64,000 bases of DNA from Pontibacter sp. G13 (lineage in GTDB: Bacteria > Bacteroidota > Bacteroidia > J057). Position numbers and translations under genes: made by a program. The stretch spans positions 5,456,001 through 5,520,000 of the forward strand of contig NZ_CP134696.1 of NCBI RefSeq assembly GCF_031851795.1. Reading direction: 5' to 3'. Positions 8,655 to 15,812 of this stretch are shown piece by piece (position 1 is the first letter of the stretch; every line of letters begins with the position of its first letter). A model generated the notes under the pieces. It ran no database searches, had not been told where the DNA came from, and was given only the letters and a program-made list of their open reading frames with translations.

Positions 8655-9169
8655 GTCAAATCCTGTTGCTGAAATCAATTGGGGGAAGAGGCTACTGTCT
8701 TCAATTGGCTCCCTCAAGACACTCATTTGTTTTTGAGTTACGAATATTCCTTGATTCGCCCCAAATACTCCTCATCCCATCCCTTGAACAATACCCATCC
8801 GGGCTGCCTCATTCTTCAGGGAGTCCGGATTTTTGGGCCTTCGAACGCATGCCCACCAGATAGAGATCGTTCCGTTTACGGTGTCACTCCGAGCAGTTGG
8901 CCTGATGAGTTGATACACAGATGATCTAACACTTGCTGTGTTATGTGATTGTAGATGAGGGACTTAGTTGGGAATGATGAAGCTAATCTGCAAGAATTGG
9001 AGAAACGCTGATGGCTGCACCGAGGAATTTGGGAAATCTACATTGGGAGTGGCGATAACCCTCATTGAAGTATTGATTAGGAAGATGCTTGTAATCGCGT
9101 GATTTATAATTCTATTTTCCAGATATTTCGGGTGAAATTTATCTCACTCAAAATTAGTTTGTTTAGTTT
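8655..9169. other. Intergenic stretch with a degenerate cassette flank
   Basis: No convincing gene. It contains one decayed copy of the island's terminator flank at 8768-8840 (CATCCGGGCTGCC ... AGTCCGGATTTTT) and a short GCATGCC segment that in other copies precedes the dispersed repeat. The rest, about 8875-9169, shows no recognisable coding or RNA signal. Confidence 0.5.
8796..8840 (+). terminator. Degenerate copy of the cassette terminator hairpin
   Basis: CATCCGGGCTGCC pairs imperfectly with GGGAGTCCGGAT and is followed by TTTT. It is the same hairpin that closes the other cassettes (11202, 12113, 14420, 15868, 17561, 22428, 26944, 28706), with a mismatch where AGCCCGG became AGTCCGG. 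Confidence 0.5.
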
Positions 9170-9763
9170 ATGAGAATATTCTTGGTTTTAGGCTTGCAAT
9201 TGCTTTGCGCAACGCTCCTATTTGGGCAAGGTAAACAACCGACAGAGGAGGGGACCGGATTTAATTCCGTTTTCCAAACGCTCAGGTCGGGCCAATATAG
9301 TGGTTCAATTAATGGAGTACTTATCCTATCAAAATAAAATTCGAGTTCCTTTATTCTTGATTTTCAGGGCAGTAAGGCCCAGCTGGATATTTTGCCTGAT
9401 TCGTTTGAAGTTTACGATGTCAGTACGAAGCTTTATTCAGGATGGACAACTAGTGGGAGGACGAAGGTAGCATACTCGACCTATTCTTCAGGGAACAAGA
9501 TTACCGTTTCCCTAAAAGATGGGGACTATACTTGTGGATCTCACGATGGAGCCTCAGACATGGTTATCTCAGGGATTTCCTATCATTATGTTTCTGAAAG
9601 GGGCGCAGAGTATCTACTCCTCCATTTTGATACTGATGTAAAGATGGATAATTTTTGGTGGTTGCGAGATCAAGGGTATGATCCAGTTGAAGCCAAAAGC
9701 CGAGAAAAGACGCTTTTCGTGAAAAAGAATTCAGTGCTAGCCTTTGCGATAGCCAGAAGCTAG
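9170..9763 (+). pseudogene. Exported protein gene interrupted by an in-frame TAA
   Basis: ATG 9170 opens a signal peptide (MRIFLVLGLQLLCATLLFGQ) and 55 codons, ending at TAA 9335-9337. The same frame continues without another stop to 9763 and reads as one protein: NSSSFILDFQGSKAQLDILP and onward to AFAIARS. The uninterrupted product would have about 197 residues. One base change or a sequencing error would explain the stop. The downstream part (from 9338) has no signal peptide of its own, so the simplest reading is a recently inactivated exported protein, possibly immunity-type. The family is unknown. A terminator hairpin follows at 9790. Confidence 0.65.
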
Positions 9764-9789
9764 TTCTTCCAAAGCAGGTACTTATCGCA

Positions 9790-9824
9790 TGAATCCCGGA
9801 GCCAATCCATGGTTCCGGGATTTT
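9790..9824 (+). terminator. Terminator hairpin after the interrupted exported gene
   Basis: AATCCCGG (9792-9799) pairs with CCGGGATT (9815-9822), loop of about 15 bases, then TTG. It has a short T run and sits 27 bases after the stop at 9763. Confidence 0.55.
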
Positions 9825-9901
9825 GCCTGTAAAATTACACGGAGTAAACAGATCTAAAGGAGGAAAGCTCACACAAAGCTCGAAAAATAAAATAGAGGAG
9901 T

Positions 9902-10456
9902 ATGGTCTACAATGAAGAGCTTATTAGGTTTTATACTGAGTCCTGGATGAACACGCCTAGCGTAATCAAATTTGAATCGGGCCCCATCCTAGCATGTAAA
10001 GAGACATTTAGAGTTTTAGAATTTAGTCCTAACTCGACTCGTGATATGTGGACATATGCAACTTGCGGTATGGCTTCATTGAATGATGAAAAACCAATAG
10101 AACTGCATCTGTTTTCAAGTAAACAGGATCGAAGCATAGTAGAACTTTTGGCTGCTGTTTCCTATTACCATCTTTCTGAAGTGAATTTTAACCTTTGGGA
10201 TACAATGAATTTTGGTAGACCTTGGCAAGACAAATCAATATGTTTACACGGATTAATTTCATTGCCATACCTTGACGGCCCCAAAATTGAAAACCTAATG
10301 ATTGCTGGAAAATGCATTAAATCATATTGGTTAATCCCGATTTCAGAAAGTGAAGTTAAATTCAAGGCAAGATTTGGAGTAGAAGCATTGGAAGAGCTGT
10401 TTGATACTAGGGACTTTAACTATTTAGATGCTTCAAGGAAGTCTGTTGTGCCTTAG
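9902..10456 (+). CDS. SUFU (suppressor of fused)-domain immunity-type protein
   Basis: A 184-residue cytoplasmic protein without a signal peptide. The C-terminal half matches the SUFU family: VSYYHLSEVNFNLWDTMNFGRPW, then ICLHGLISLPY, and the characteristic ending YWLIPISESEVKF...GVEALEELFDT. In bacteria SUFU proteins are a well-known immunity superfamily of polymorphic toxin systems, often opposing nucleases. A GAGGAG-rich ribosome site precedes ATG 9902. In another frame, codons upstream (ending TGA 9913-9915) read like a toxin tip, HGVNRSKGGKLTQSSKNKIE, that overlaps the SUFU start; this would be the remnant of its cognate toxin. The gene is AT-rich relative to the flanks, typical of transferred immunity genes. 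Confidence 0.75.
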   Translation: MVYNEELIRFYTESWMNTPSVIKFESGPILACKETFRVLEFSPNSTRDMWTYATCGMASLNDEKPIELHLFSSKQDRSIVELLAAVSYYHLSEVNFNLWDTMNFGRPWQDKSICLHGLISLPYLDGPKIENLMIAGKCIKSYWLIPISESEVKFKARFGVEALEELFDTRDFNYLDASRKSVVP

Positions 10457-10501
10457 ATCTGGTAGCTCCTATTAATTGGTAAGGGAAAGTAAGGTTAGTT
10501 T

Positions 10502-10690
10502 TACTGTCCTGTGCGGCGTATTGGGCCTGAAGGTGTAGTCGTTGGGACATGTCCGAGATCCGAGCGGCCATCGATGATGATGGGTTGGGATGAATGTCCC
10601 AGCTTGCTCCAATCCACCGACCGGAGCGCCCGATCGGAGTCGGGGACAGCTCCGCGTAGACCGTAAGGGCGCCCCGGCGGAGATCATAAG
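10502..10690. repeat. Dispersed island repeat, copy without the terminator part
   Basis: A copy of the repeat that in full reads from TGCGGCTGTCCTGTGCGGCG to GGGATACGCCCAA. Here it starts at CTGTCCTGTGCGGCGTA, runs through CCAGCTTGCTCCAATCCACC, carries an extra segment (GATCGGAGTCGGGGACAGCT, itself with CGGAG repeated) and ends at GGCGCCCCGGCGGAG. The 3' third (AAGCGCCATCC ... GATACGCCC) is missing. Reverse-strand frames across it are by-products of its high GC. Confidence 0.75.
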
Positions 10691-10855
10691 GGATTGGCTC
10701 ATAGTTTTATAGGTCAATGATCATGGCGTAGATATTTCTTTGGTGTTGTAAATGCTAACAGTGAAAATGAGTTTAAAGGAAAATGCGGAAAATCCTAATG
10801 GGACTTGAATGATTACTCTCCTACTTTTGCGGTACATACTAAATCGAGCGTAGCT

Positions 10856-11122
10856 ATGAGTACAAATACACAATCACCAAGTCACAATTGGACAGCATAT
10901 CTAGCCGCTGCTTCTATGTCAGTTGGCTATTTTCTGGGAAAAGAGATCTCGGAGGAATTAGGCTTTTTCCCTTATGGATTACTTGCGGGCTTGGTATTTG
11001 GTATCCCTCCCATAATTCTTCATTTTTTTCTGTCGAAGGGGAAATCAGAGGTCTTCCAGCGGAATTTGACTATCATTATTTCGATAATATTAGTCGCTAT
11101 AATGGTTTTAGTGATTCGGTAA
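10856..11122 (+). CDS. Small multi-pass membrane protein, possible immunity protein
   Basis: An 88-residue protein with three predicted membrane segments: WTAYLAAASMSVGYFLG, GLLAGLVFGIPPIILHFFL and LTIIISIILVAIMVLVI, separated by short charged loops (KEISEE; SKGKSEVFQR). I do not recognise the family. ATG 10856 is preferred to TTG 10805 because the membrane segments start right after it. The next cassette flank begins 26 bases after the stop. Small polytopic proteins in this position often protect against pore-forming or membrane-acting toxins, but that is inference from location only. Confidence 0.55.
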   Translation: MSTNTQSPSHNWTAYLAAASMSVGYFLGKEISEELGFFPYGLLAGLVFGIPPIILHFFLSKGKSEVFQRNLTIIISIILVAIMVLVIR

Positions 11123-11147
11123 GGGGGTTTTCAGGAAGTTAAATGGA

Positions 11148-11365
11148 GTGTCCCGAAAAGCCTCCCAAACCCTACTCATCCCATACCTTAAACAATAAAC
11201 CATCCGGGCTGCCCCTTTCCAGGGAGCCCGGATTTCTATTTGGCGTTCTAACGGATGCCTGCCAAGAAGATAGGTGCGGCTGTCCTGTGCGGCGTAAGGG
11301 GCCTGAAGGTGTAGTCGGTGGGTATGGTAGAGATCCGAGCGGGCGTCGCTGATGATGGGGGCCGT
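11148..11365. repeat. Cassette flank: terminator plus 5' part of the dispersed repeat
   Basis: Starts with GTGTCCCGAAAAGCCTCCCA, includes the terminator hairpin at 11202-11243 (CATCCGGGCTGCCCC / GGGAGCCCGGAT then TTTC) and continues with the GGTGCGGCTGTCCTGTGCGG repeat up to the CTGATGATGG point near 11356. The rest of the repeat is lost and a toxin-tip remnant follows directly. Confidence 0.8.
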
Positions 11366-11468
11366 GGATGTCCGAGGTCAAAATTTATCTCAGACATTAC
11401 TTAGACAAACTAGAGCAAAACTACAGACAGTAGTTGGGTCGAGAATAAACGTAGATTACATACAATGA
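11366..11468 (+). pseudogene. Toxin-tip remnant overlapping the next gene start
   Basis: The frame reading DVRGQNLSQTLLRQTRAKLQ and on to NVDYIQ ends at TGA 11466-11468, so its stop overlaps ATG 11465 as ATGA. This is the overlap expected for a toxin-immunity pair. Only about 33 residues remain after the repeat junction, too short for a functional domain. The family of the lost toxin cannot be told. Confidence 0.5.
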
Positions 11469-11758
11469 TGGAAACAACAAGAATTAGAAGTTTTTCGAAT
11501 ATTTTTCCTGATGGGACAACCGCTGATAGGTCTCAAGTTGTTCATGTCCATAATGTAGACTTGTCTAATGAGGAAACTTTTTGGCTAGGCGTAAAACTTA
11601 TTTCTGCAAAAATCTTTATTTACAATCAGCATTTGCCAAAAGAAATATCTCAGATTGTGAAAATTGATTGTAGAGGTCAAAAATTACAGCCTTATCAAAA
11701 AAATGCTTTCGAAAAAATCCAAAGTGAAAATTTTGAATTAATAGTAATCGAATCGTAG
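11465..11758 (+). CDS. Hypothetical small protein, likely immunity gene (first of two)
   Basis: A 97-residue AT-rich gene product with no signal peptide and no family I recognise. It has a charged N-terminus (MMETTRIRSF), a central hydrophobic-aromatic segment (EETFWLGVKLISAKIFIY) and a Lys/Gln-rich end. Its start overlaps the stop of the upstream toxin-tip remnant, which supports an immunity role. The next gene starts two bases after its stop, so the two form one operon and may work together or be fused elsewhere. Confidence 0.6.
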   Translation: MMETTRIRSFSNIFPDGTTADRSQVVHVHNVDLSNEETFWLGVKLISAKIFIYNQHLPKEISQIVKIDCRGQKLQPYQKNAFEKIQSENFELIVIES

Positions 11759-11760
11759 GT

Positions 11761-12051
11761 ATGGCTTATTCCTTTGTAGTTATCGCAAAAGAAGACATTT
11801 CAATCAAGGACCTCATGGCAGCAGAGGAGAGATTTGGAAGTAGCTTCGAAATATTTTTTGATGAAAGGGAACCTAGAGTCCTATATCTGTCCTTTCCAAT
11901 GTGGTTGGTTAATGATGATTTTAGATCGCTATTAATTGAGTTTTTTTCGGATTTATTTTCAAAGCAAAACTTAGAAGTTATAGATCTATATGACTCATCT
12001 AAGTGCATAAATCAGAAAAAGCTTCCCAATTTTATTCGTTCAAAAATTTAA
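11761..12051 (+). CDS. Hypothetical small protein, likely immunity gene (second of two)
   Basis: A 96-residue protein (MAYSFVVIAKEDISIKDLMA...). It looks cytoplasmic: an amphipathic start, a central FEIFFDEREPRVLYLSFPMW segment and an Asp/Phe-rich helix (LLIEFFSDLFSKQ). No family recognised. It starts two bases after the stop of the preceding gene and ends eight bases before the next cassette flank, so the pair is a compact immunity-type operon. The AT-rich composition contrasts with the flanking GC-rich repeats. Confidence 0.6.
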   Translation: MAYSFVVIAKEDISIKDLMAAEERFGSSFEIFFDEREPRVLYLSFPMWLVNDDFRSLLIEFFSDLFSKQNLEVIDLYDSSKCINQKKLPNFIRSKI

Positions 12052-12057
12052 ATTGGG

Positions 12058-12275
12058 GGATGTCCCGAAAAGCCTCTCAAACACTGCTCATCCCATCCCT
12101 TGAGCAATAAACCATCCGGGCTGCCCCTTTCCAGGGAGCCCGGATTTCTATTTGGCGTTCTAACGGATGCCTGCCAAGAAGATAGGTGCGGCTGTCCTGT
12201 GCGGCGTAAGGGGCCTGAAGGTGTAGTCGGTGGGTATGTCCGAGATCCGGGCGGGCGTCGCTGATGATGGACCCG
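12058..12275. repeat. Cassette flank: terminator plus 5' part of the dispersed repeat, fused to RHS core
   Basis: Begins with GATGTCCCGAAAAGCCTCTC; the terminator hairpin is at 12113-12153. The dispersed repeat runs from GGTGCGGCTGTCCTGTGCGG (12185) to GCTGATGATGG (about 12270). There it joins the last codons of the RHS core (GACCCGACGATCGGGAGATG). The missing piece between these points is about 480 bp in full copies. Confidence 0.8.
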
Positions 12276-12598
12276 ACGATCGGGAGATGGAATGGGGGGG
12301 ATGCACTGGAGGGGGATTTTACAAAATTCCAGGAGGAAATGATGCACCTAGTGGCAAGCCTTGTATAGGTTGTTCGGATGATATGTCCAAACGATCTGAA
12401 ACCAGAAGAGTTAATCGAAACAGTACTAACGCTGAAATGGTTTGTACTTACCCAAGAGTTAGGGCAGCAAGTGCGCAACAAGCGGTCCATGACAATGGAG
12501 GTGTTCGTAATTTAGGCAGCCAACACAATGAAATTGCCCTTAAAAATTGGGTTGAAACAAATCTTATGGAAGCTTTTTCAAAATGGTGGAATGAGTAG
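12230..12598 (+). pseudogene. RHS remnant with GIY-YIG-like nuclease tip, frameshifted at the junction
   Basis: A tip of about 95 residues reads GGGFYKIPGGNDAPSGKPCIG, then CSDDMSKRSETRRVNRN, AQQAVHDNGGVRNLGSQHNEIALKNW. The spacing of a GFY element, a CIG element, a following D-D-x-x-K-R and the NEI segment resembles GIY-YIG-type nuclease toxins of RHS proteins, though the usual YIG is CIG here. The RHS core end preceding it (DPTIGRWNG) is in another frame, so the join carries a frameshift and no full-length fusion can be made. The stop (12596-12598) overlaps the ATG of the immunity gene at 12591. The nuclease assignment is tentative. Confidence 0.5.
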
Positions 12599-13049
12599 AG
12601 AAGAAAAAGTTGTAATCCCGGATTTTTCATTTAAAACATTCCATTTTGTTTCCGAAAACAAAGAAGGGGTGGCTATTATAAATAAGGGGCTATTAGATAT
12701 TTTTGGAAGTGAGGTTTTTGTTTGGAACCTCTCAGTCATGTTCCACTATCGAAATCATACCGATAAAGGAATTCCTGAAGGGGAGGATCTAGAACGGGTT
12801 TCTAAATATATTAAGAGCCTAGATTATAGGATGAATCCTGATTCTAAAAAGCCTAATGCTCTTTTTTTAGGTTACCTAATATGGAATGATACAACTGAAG
12901 CTATTTGGCGAGTGTATCAGGCAACAGAGGTTAATAAATTGTTGGTAGAAGAGTTGAAAGTAAAGGATTATCCAGAACCTTTTGATTATCGGATTGATCC
13001 GGATAAAAGCTGGGAACTATGCAGTTGGCATCTAAAAGCTGTGAAATAG
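12591..13049 (+). CDS. Immunity-type protein, possibly DUF695-like
   Basis: A 152-residue cytoplasmic protein starting MSREEKVVIPDFSFKTFHF. Its ATG lies in ATGAGTAG, overlapping the stop of the GIY-YIG-like tip by eight bases, the classic toxin-immunity overlap. Segments such as KGIPEGEDLERVSKYIKSL, a central LFLGYLIWNDTTEAIWRVYQ strand region and a final DPDKSWELCSWHLK resemble the DUF695 layout seen in other immunity proteins, but I cannot confirm the family by eye. It would neutralise the tip encoded just upstream. AT-rich composition fits recent transfer. Confidence 0.6.
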   Translation: MSREEKVVIPDFSFKTFHFVSENKEGVAIINKGLLDIFGSEVFVWNLSVMFHYRNHTDKGIPEGEDLERVSKYIKSLDYRMNPDSKKPNALFLGYLIWNDTTEAIWRVYQATEVNKLLVEELKVKDYPEPFDYRIDPDKSWELCSWHLKAVK

Positions 13050-13086
13050 GTGGGAATGTTAGATTAACTGTACCAGCAGCTTCAAA

Positions 13087-13337
13087 GGGAGTGTCCCGAA
13101 AAGCCTCTCAAACACTGATCACCCCATCCCTTGAGCAATAACCGGGAGTGTTAGATTAACTGTGTCCCAGCTTGCTCCAATCCACCGACCGGAGCGCCAG
13201 CGTAGACCGTAAGGGCCCCCCGGATCAAGTCCGGGGCAAGCGACCCGGCGGCTCAATTGCCAAGCGCCATCCAGCATGCCGAGCACGCCGGGATACGCCC
13301 AAATAACCCCAGCTTTGAATCTCCTCCCAAAGCTCGT
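13087..13337. repeat. Cassette flank: deleted version plus 3' part of the dispersed repeat
   Basis: Begins GGGAGTGTCCCGAAAAGCCT, stops at GAGCAATAACC (about 13143) and jumps to a second copy of the GTTAGATTAACTGTGTCCCA segment. It then follows the 3' half of the repeat (CAGCTTGCTCCAATCCACC ... GGGATACGCCCAA, to 13302). The terminator and 5' half of the repeat are missing. It ends with the AGCTTTG(10)CAAAGCT inverted repeat at 13311-13334. Confidence 0.75.
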
Positions 13338-13341
13338 AAAT

Positions 13342-13581
13342 TTGATGAATTGGACAATTGTTGGCCCCTTCTCTAATCTCGTGAAGGAACCGCCTATCTT
13401 GCACGGGATTAAGGCTGAGGGGACCATGGCAATGAACCTAAAGATGGAAGCCGATCGTGCGGCTGCAATGATCTCAATAGGAGGTGGGGGGATAATCAAA
13501 TGGTGGGACAATCTTTGGAAACATCAATTTCCCGCTCGGAGTAGAAATGCGATGGCCAACAATTGGTTACAAAAGAAGTGA
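13342..13581 (+). CDS. Orphan toxin-tip candidate
   Basis: A 79-residue frame beginning MNWTIVGPFSNLVKEPPI, with a glycine cluster (MISIGGGGIIKWWDNLW) and a basic end (NAMANNWLQKK). The open frame extends upstream into the repeat (to 13276), so it may have been fused to an RHS core before deletion. Its TGA (13579-13581) overlaps ATG 13581 of the lipoprotein as TGATG. No family recognised. It is probably the remaining C-terminus of a toxin, not a complete protein, although ATG 13342 could allow translation. Confidence 0.4.
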   Translation: MMNWTIVGPFSNLVKEPPILHGIKAEGTMAMNLKMEADRAAAMISIGGGGIIKWWDNLWKHQFPARSRNAMANNWLQKK

Positions 13582-14339
13582 TGAAAATGAGTAGAGGGAG
13601 CATATTGAGGGCTATGAAGTGGGTTTTTCCCTACTTGGTTTTGATGTTAACCTTCGGATGTAGTTCCGAGAAAACCCCTTGGGAAGCGTTTTCTCCTGAT
13701 AAATTTGGTGAGCCATATCAGATTCGACTACACGAGAGCGAACGGCGTAGCGGGTATGCCTTTGATGGTCCCGTTAAGTTTGAAATAGATGATCTGTCGC
13801 CATTGGCGGTTGATTTTTCTACCTATACCACAAATGCCTTCGATATTCAGTTGAGTGTACCTTCTGATTTGGAATTGAGTAGTTCTGATTCAAGTATTGT
13901 CGGAATATCCGATTCGAGTCTATTTCGATGGGAGAGTGTGGAGGCCGCAAAATATGCTGATTTCGGATATTATCTGAGGGACAAAATCGTGGCATCTGAG
14001 GCCGAGGGGTTAGTGTTATGGAAAATCACCAAATCCATGACTTCGCTAGAGAATTATCCAGTGGTTTGCGTGAATATGGGCCCTCCAAAAACTGACACTC
14101 CGGGGGTGTATCAATTCTCTACATATGTGGAGGGAGGAAAGTACTTTCATGAAATCACTTATCAAGTCGAGAATCCCAAATATCCTGCATTGGGATACGG
14201 AGTTTTATTGATCATCCTCAATTCCATTTTAGTGGAAGGAAAACCAGTAGATTTTGGACTGGATTATGGAACCGAGGTGGATTTGAGCCTGAAAATGGAA
14301 ACATCTCTGGGCATTGACTTGCACTTGAATGAATTGTGA
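13581..14339 (+). CDS. Lipoprotein, likely immunity protein
   Basis: A 252-residue protein. Hydrophobic residues about 13-25 (WVFPYLVLMLTFGC) end in the lipobox LTFGC, so the mature protein should be anchored in the periplasm or outer membrane. The mature part has no family I know; it is rich in Ser/Asp and aromatic residues, with an SLSPLAVDFS-type strand pattern and a final LKMETSLGIDLHLNEL. ATG 13581 is chosen because it overlaps the upstream stop; ATG 13587 is the alternative. A lipoprotein immunity partner implies a toxin acting in the envelope, on lipids or peptidoglycan. Confidence 0.6.
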   Translation: MKMSRGSILRAMKWVFPYLVLMLTFGCSSEKTPWEAFSPDKFGEPYQIRLHESERRSGYAFDGPVKFEIDDLSPLAVDFSTYTTNAFDIQLSVPSDLELSSSDSSIVGISDSSLFRWESVEAAKYADFGYYLRDKIVASEAEGLVLWKITKSMTSLENYPVVCVNMGPPKTDTPGVYQFSTYVEGGKYFHEITYQVENPKYPALGYGVLLIILNSILVEGKPVDFGLDYGTEVDLSLKMETSLGIDLHLNEL

Positions 14340-14404
14340 TATAATCTTTCCCTTTTGCTGAACGGACTTTTGAATTGAGTCCCAGCTTTTCCAAAGTCTG
14401 TCAT

Positions 14405-14470
14405 GCTTAGCAATAAACCATCCGGGTTACCCATTCTTCAGAGAGCCCGGATTTCTTTTTGGTCTCGGAC
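14405..14470 (+). terminator. Cassette terminator with truncated flank
   Basis: After AGCAATAAACCATCCGGGTT the hairpin CATCCGGGTTACCC / GAGAGCCCGGAT (14419-14452) is followed by TTTCTTTTT. The flank then ends after GGTCTCGGACGG and passes directly into a toxin-tip remnant; the dispersed GC-rich repeat is absent. Confidence 0.75.
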
Positions 14471-14635
14471 GGAAACGATATTACTGCCCAGAAAGATGGA
14501 AGGGTTCTAAGGGGCAATACAGTTGATACTAGAGCTAGTGGGAGGATGACAGGTCGCGAATCCCGAAATGCCACAAGAATTAGAACTCAAAGACCTAATG
14601 ACCATTTGTTGATTGTGCCAAAAAAGAGACCATGA
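14468..14635 (+). pseudogene. Toxin-tip remnant overlapping the next gene
   Basis: A frame too short to stand alone: DGNDITAQKDGRVLRGNTVD, then RASGRMTGRESRNATRIRTQ and RPNDHLLIVPKKRP, stop TGA 14633-14635. The basic composition (nine Arg in 30 residues) and the ending HLLIVPKK are typical of nuclease-type toxin tips, but no family is assignable. The stop overlaps ATG 14632 as ATGA. It is joined in frame to the terminator flank, so there is no start codon close by. Confidence 0.5.
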
Positions 14636-15141
14636 AGCAAGTTATTTTCTATTTACGAATCAGCGACTTGATTAACGGTTTAGAGTTAATTAATAGCGCA
14701 AAAAGTTTTGTCTTGGTTACTGCGGGGCTAAGGGATTACGCGTTGCCTGAATTTCATGAAATAAATGAAATCAAAAGCGTTACTACTGGAGATTGGAATT
14801 TAAATCATAAGTATCTACTTGTGCCAAGTAAGGATTCTGTCAACATTAGGAATGTTCCCCAAAAAAAAGGGGGGATAAAGTACGCGATTGATTTGAAGGA
14901 AAACAGAGAAGCATGTGTATTAATTCCAAGTGGAATTTGGCAAAGTGATAATGTTATTGCTGGTAAAATTGGAATACTTGAAAAGTCTGACTTTAATGAG
15001 TCAATTTTAGGAAGTTTCGAATCCTTCCTTAAAAATAATCACCTTAGAAAAAAAGGTATCTATGTAAGTTCAAGCTTGTCGAAAGGTTTAAGATTGGTAA
15101 CAAGTATATCCCAACCTACAGTTTATGACCTCAAATATTAA
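14632..15141 (+). CDS. Hypothetical protein, likely immunity gene
   Basis: A 169-residue AT-rich gene product with no signal peptide (MKQVIFYLRISDLINGLELI...). It contains alternating hydrophobic segments (SFVLVTAGLRDYALPEF, YLLVPSKDSVNIR, EACVLIPSGIWQSDNV) suggestive of an alpha/beta or all-beta cytoplasmic fold. No family recognised. Start-stop overlap with the upstream toxin tip, position directly after a cassette terminator, and low GC make an immunity role likely. The duplicated Imm26-like block begins nine bases after its stop. Confidence 0.6.
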   Translation: MKQVIFYLRISDLINGLELINSAKSFVLVTAGLRDYALPEFHEINEIKSVTTGDWNLNHKYLLVPSKDSVNIRNVPQKKGGIKYAIDLKENREACVLIPSGIWQSDNVIAGKIGILEKSDFNESILGSFESFLKNNHLRKKGIYVSSSLSKGLRLVTSISQPTVYDLKY

Positions 15142-15149
15142 ATATTTCA

Positions 15150-15799
15150 TTTTGCTGGAGCGGACTTTAATCCTATTACATGGTCTTGATAAAAAAGGTG
15201 TTTGCTCCATAACAAGATGTTTAGTATTTCACGTAAAAACCCTGTTTACGCTAAGCAATTTCAAGGAAGGAATGACCTTCTGAAATCTATAGGATAATTA
15301 TGATGACACGAGTTAAATTAGGAGACATATTTGAGATCAAGACAGCTAAAGGCAACGCTTACTTTCAGTGTGTTCACAGTGATAAACTTGAAGGTGAATT
15401 AATTAAGGTCTTCAATCATAATTTCGAAGAACGACCCAAAGCCATTGAGGAACTTCTGAAAGTTGAAGATTGTTATTATGTTGGATTTCCTCTAAAATAT
15501 GCCCTCAAACAGAAAATTGTTGAACATGTTGGAATGATTCCTATTCCTAAAGGTTTTAAAAAACCTAGATACACACGTTCTAAGCATGTGATAAGGGGGG
15601 AATTTAGAGGTTGGCATATAACAGATTCTGAAACTGGAAAAATGGTTCTTGTTCAAGAATTGACAGAAGAACAAAAGCAACTCTCCCCAACTGGGATAGT
15701 AAATGATACCTACCTTATTGAAAGACTTGAAGAAGGTTGGGCTTTAGATAGTTGGGTGTGAAGATTCACGAGAATGAGACTGTTCAATTAACTGTGTCA
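15150..15799. repeat. 650-bp duplicated block, copy 1 (Imm26-like gene with toxin-tip remnants)
   Basis: As far as I can compare by eye, these 650 bases are identical to 21658-22307. The block starts at TTTTGCTGGAGCGGAC and ends at TTAACTGTGTCA. It contains an FAGADFNPITWS tail fragment, a second tip fragment (15217-15297, reading MFSISRKNPVYAKQFQGRND and LLKSIG), and the complete Imm26-like gene. Identity over intergenic bases indicates a recent duplication or gene conversion. Confidence 0.9.
15300..15761 (+). CDS. Imm26-like immunity protein, copy 1
   Basis: A 153-residue cytoplasmic protein beginning MMTRVKLGDIFEIKTAKGNA. The start (VKLGDIFEI...GNAYFQCVH), the central FPLKYALKQKIVEHVGMIPIP and the ending PTGIVNDTYLIERLEEGWALDSW resemble a widespread family of Imm26-type immunity proteins. 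An identical copy lies at 21808-22269. The two bases between the upstream toxin-tip stop (TAA 15295-15297) and ATG 15300 suggest ancestral coupling. The tip itself is only 26 residues, so the current gene is an orphan immunity gene. Imm26 assignment is from memory of the pattern. Confidence 0.65.
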   Translation: MMTRVKLGDIFEIKTAKGNAYFQCVHSDKLEGELIKVFNHNFEERPKAIEELLKVEDCYYVGFPLKYALKQKIVEHVGMIPIPKGFKKPRYTRSKHVIRGEFRGWHITDSETGKMVLVQELTEEQKQLSPTGIVNDTYLIERLEEGWALDSWV

Positions 15800-15812
15800 G
15801 CAGCTTCAAAGG

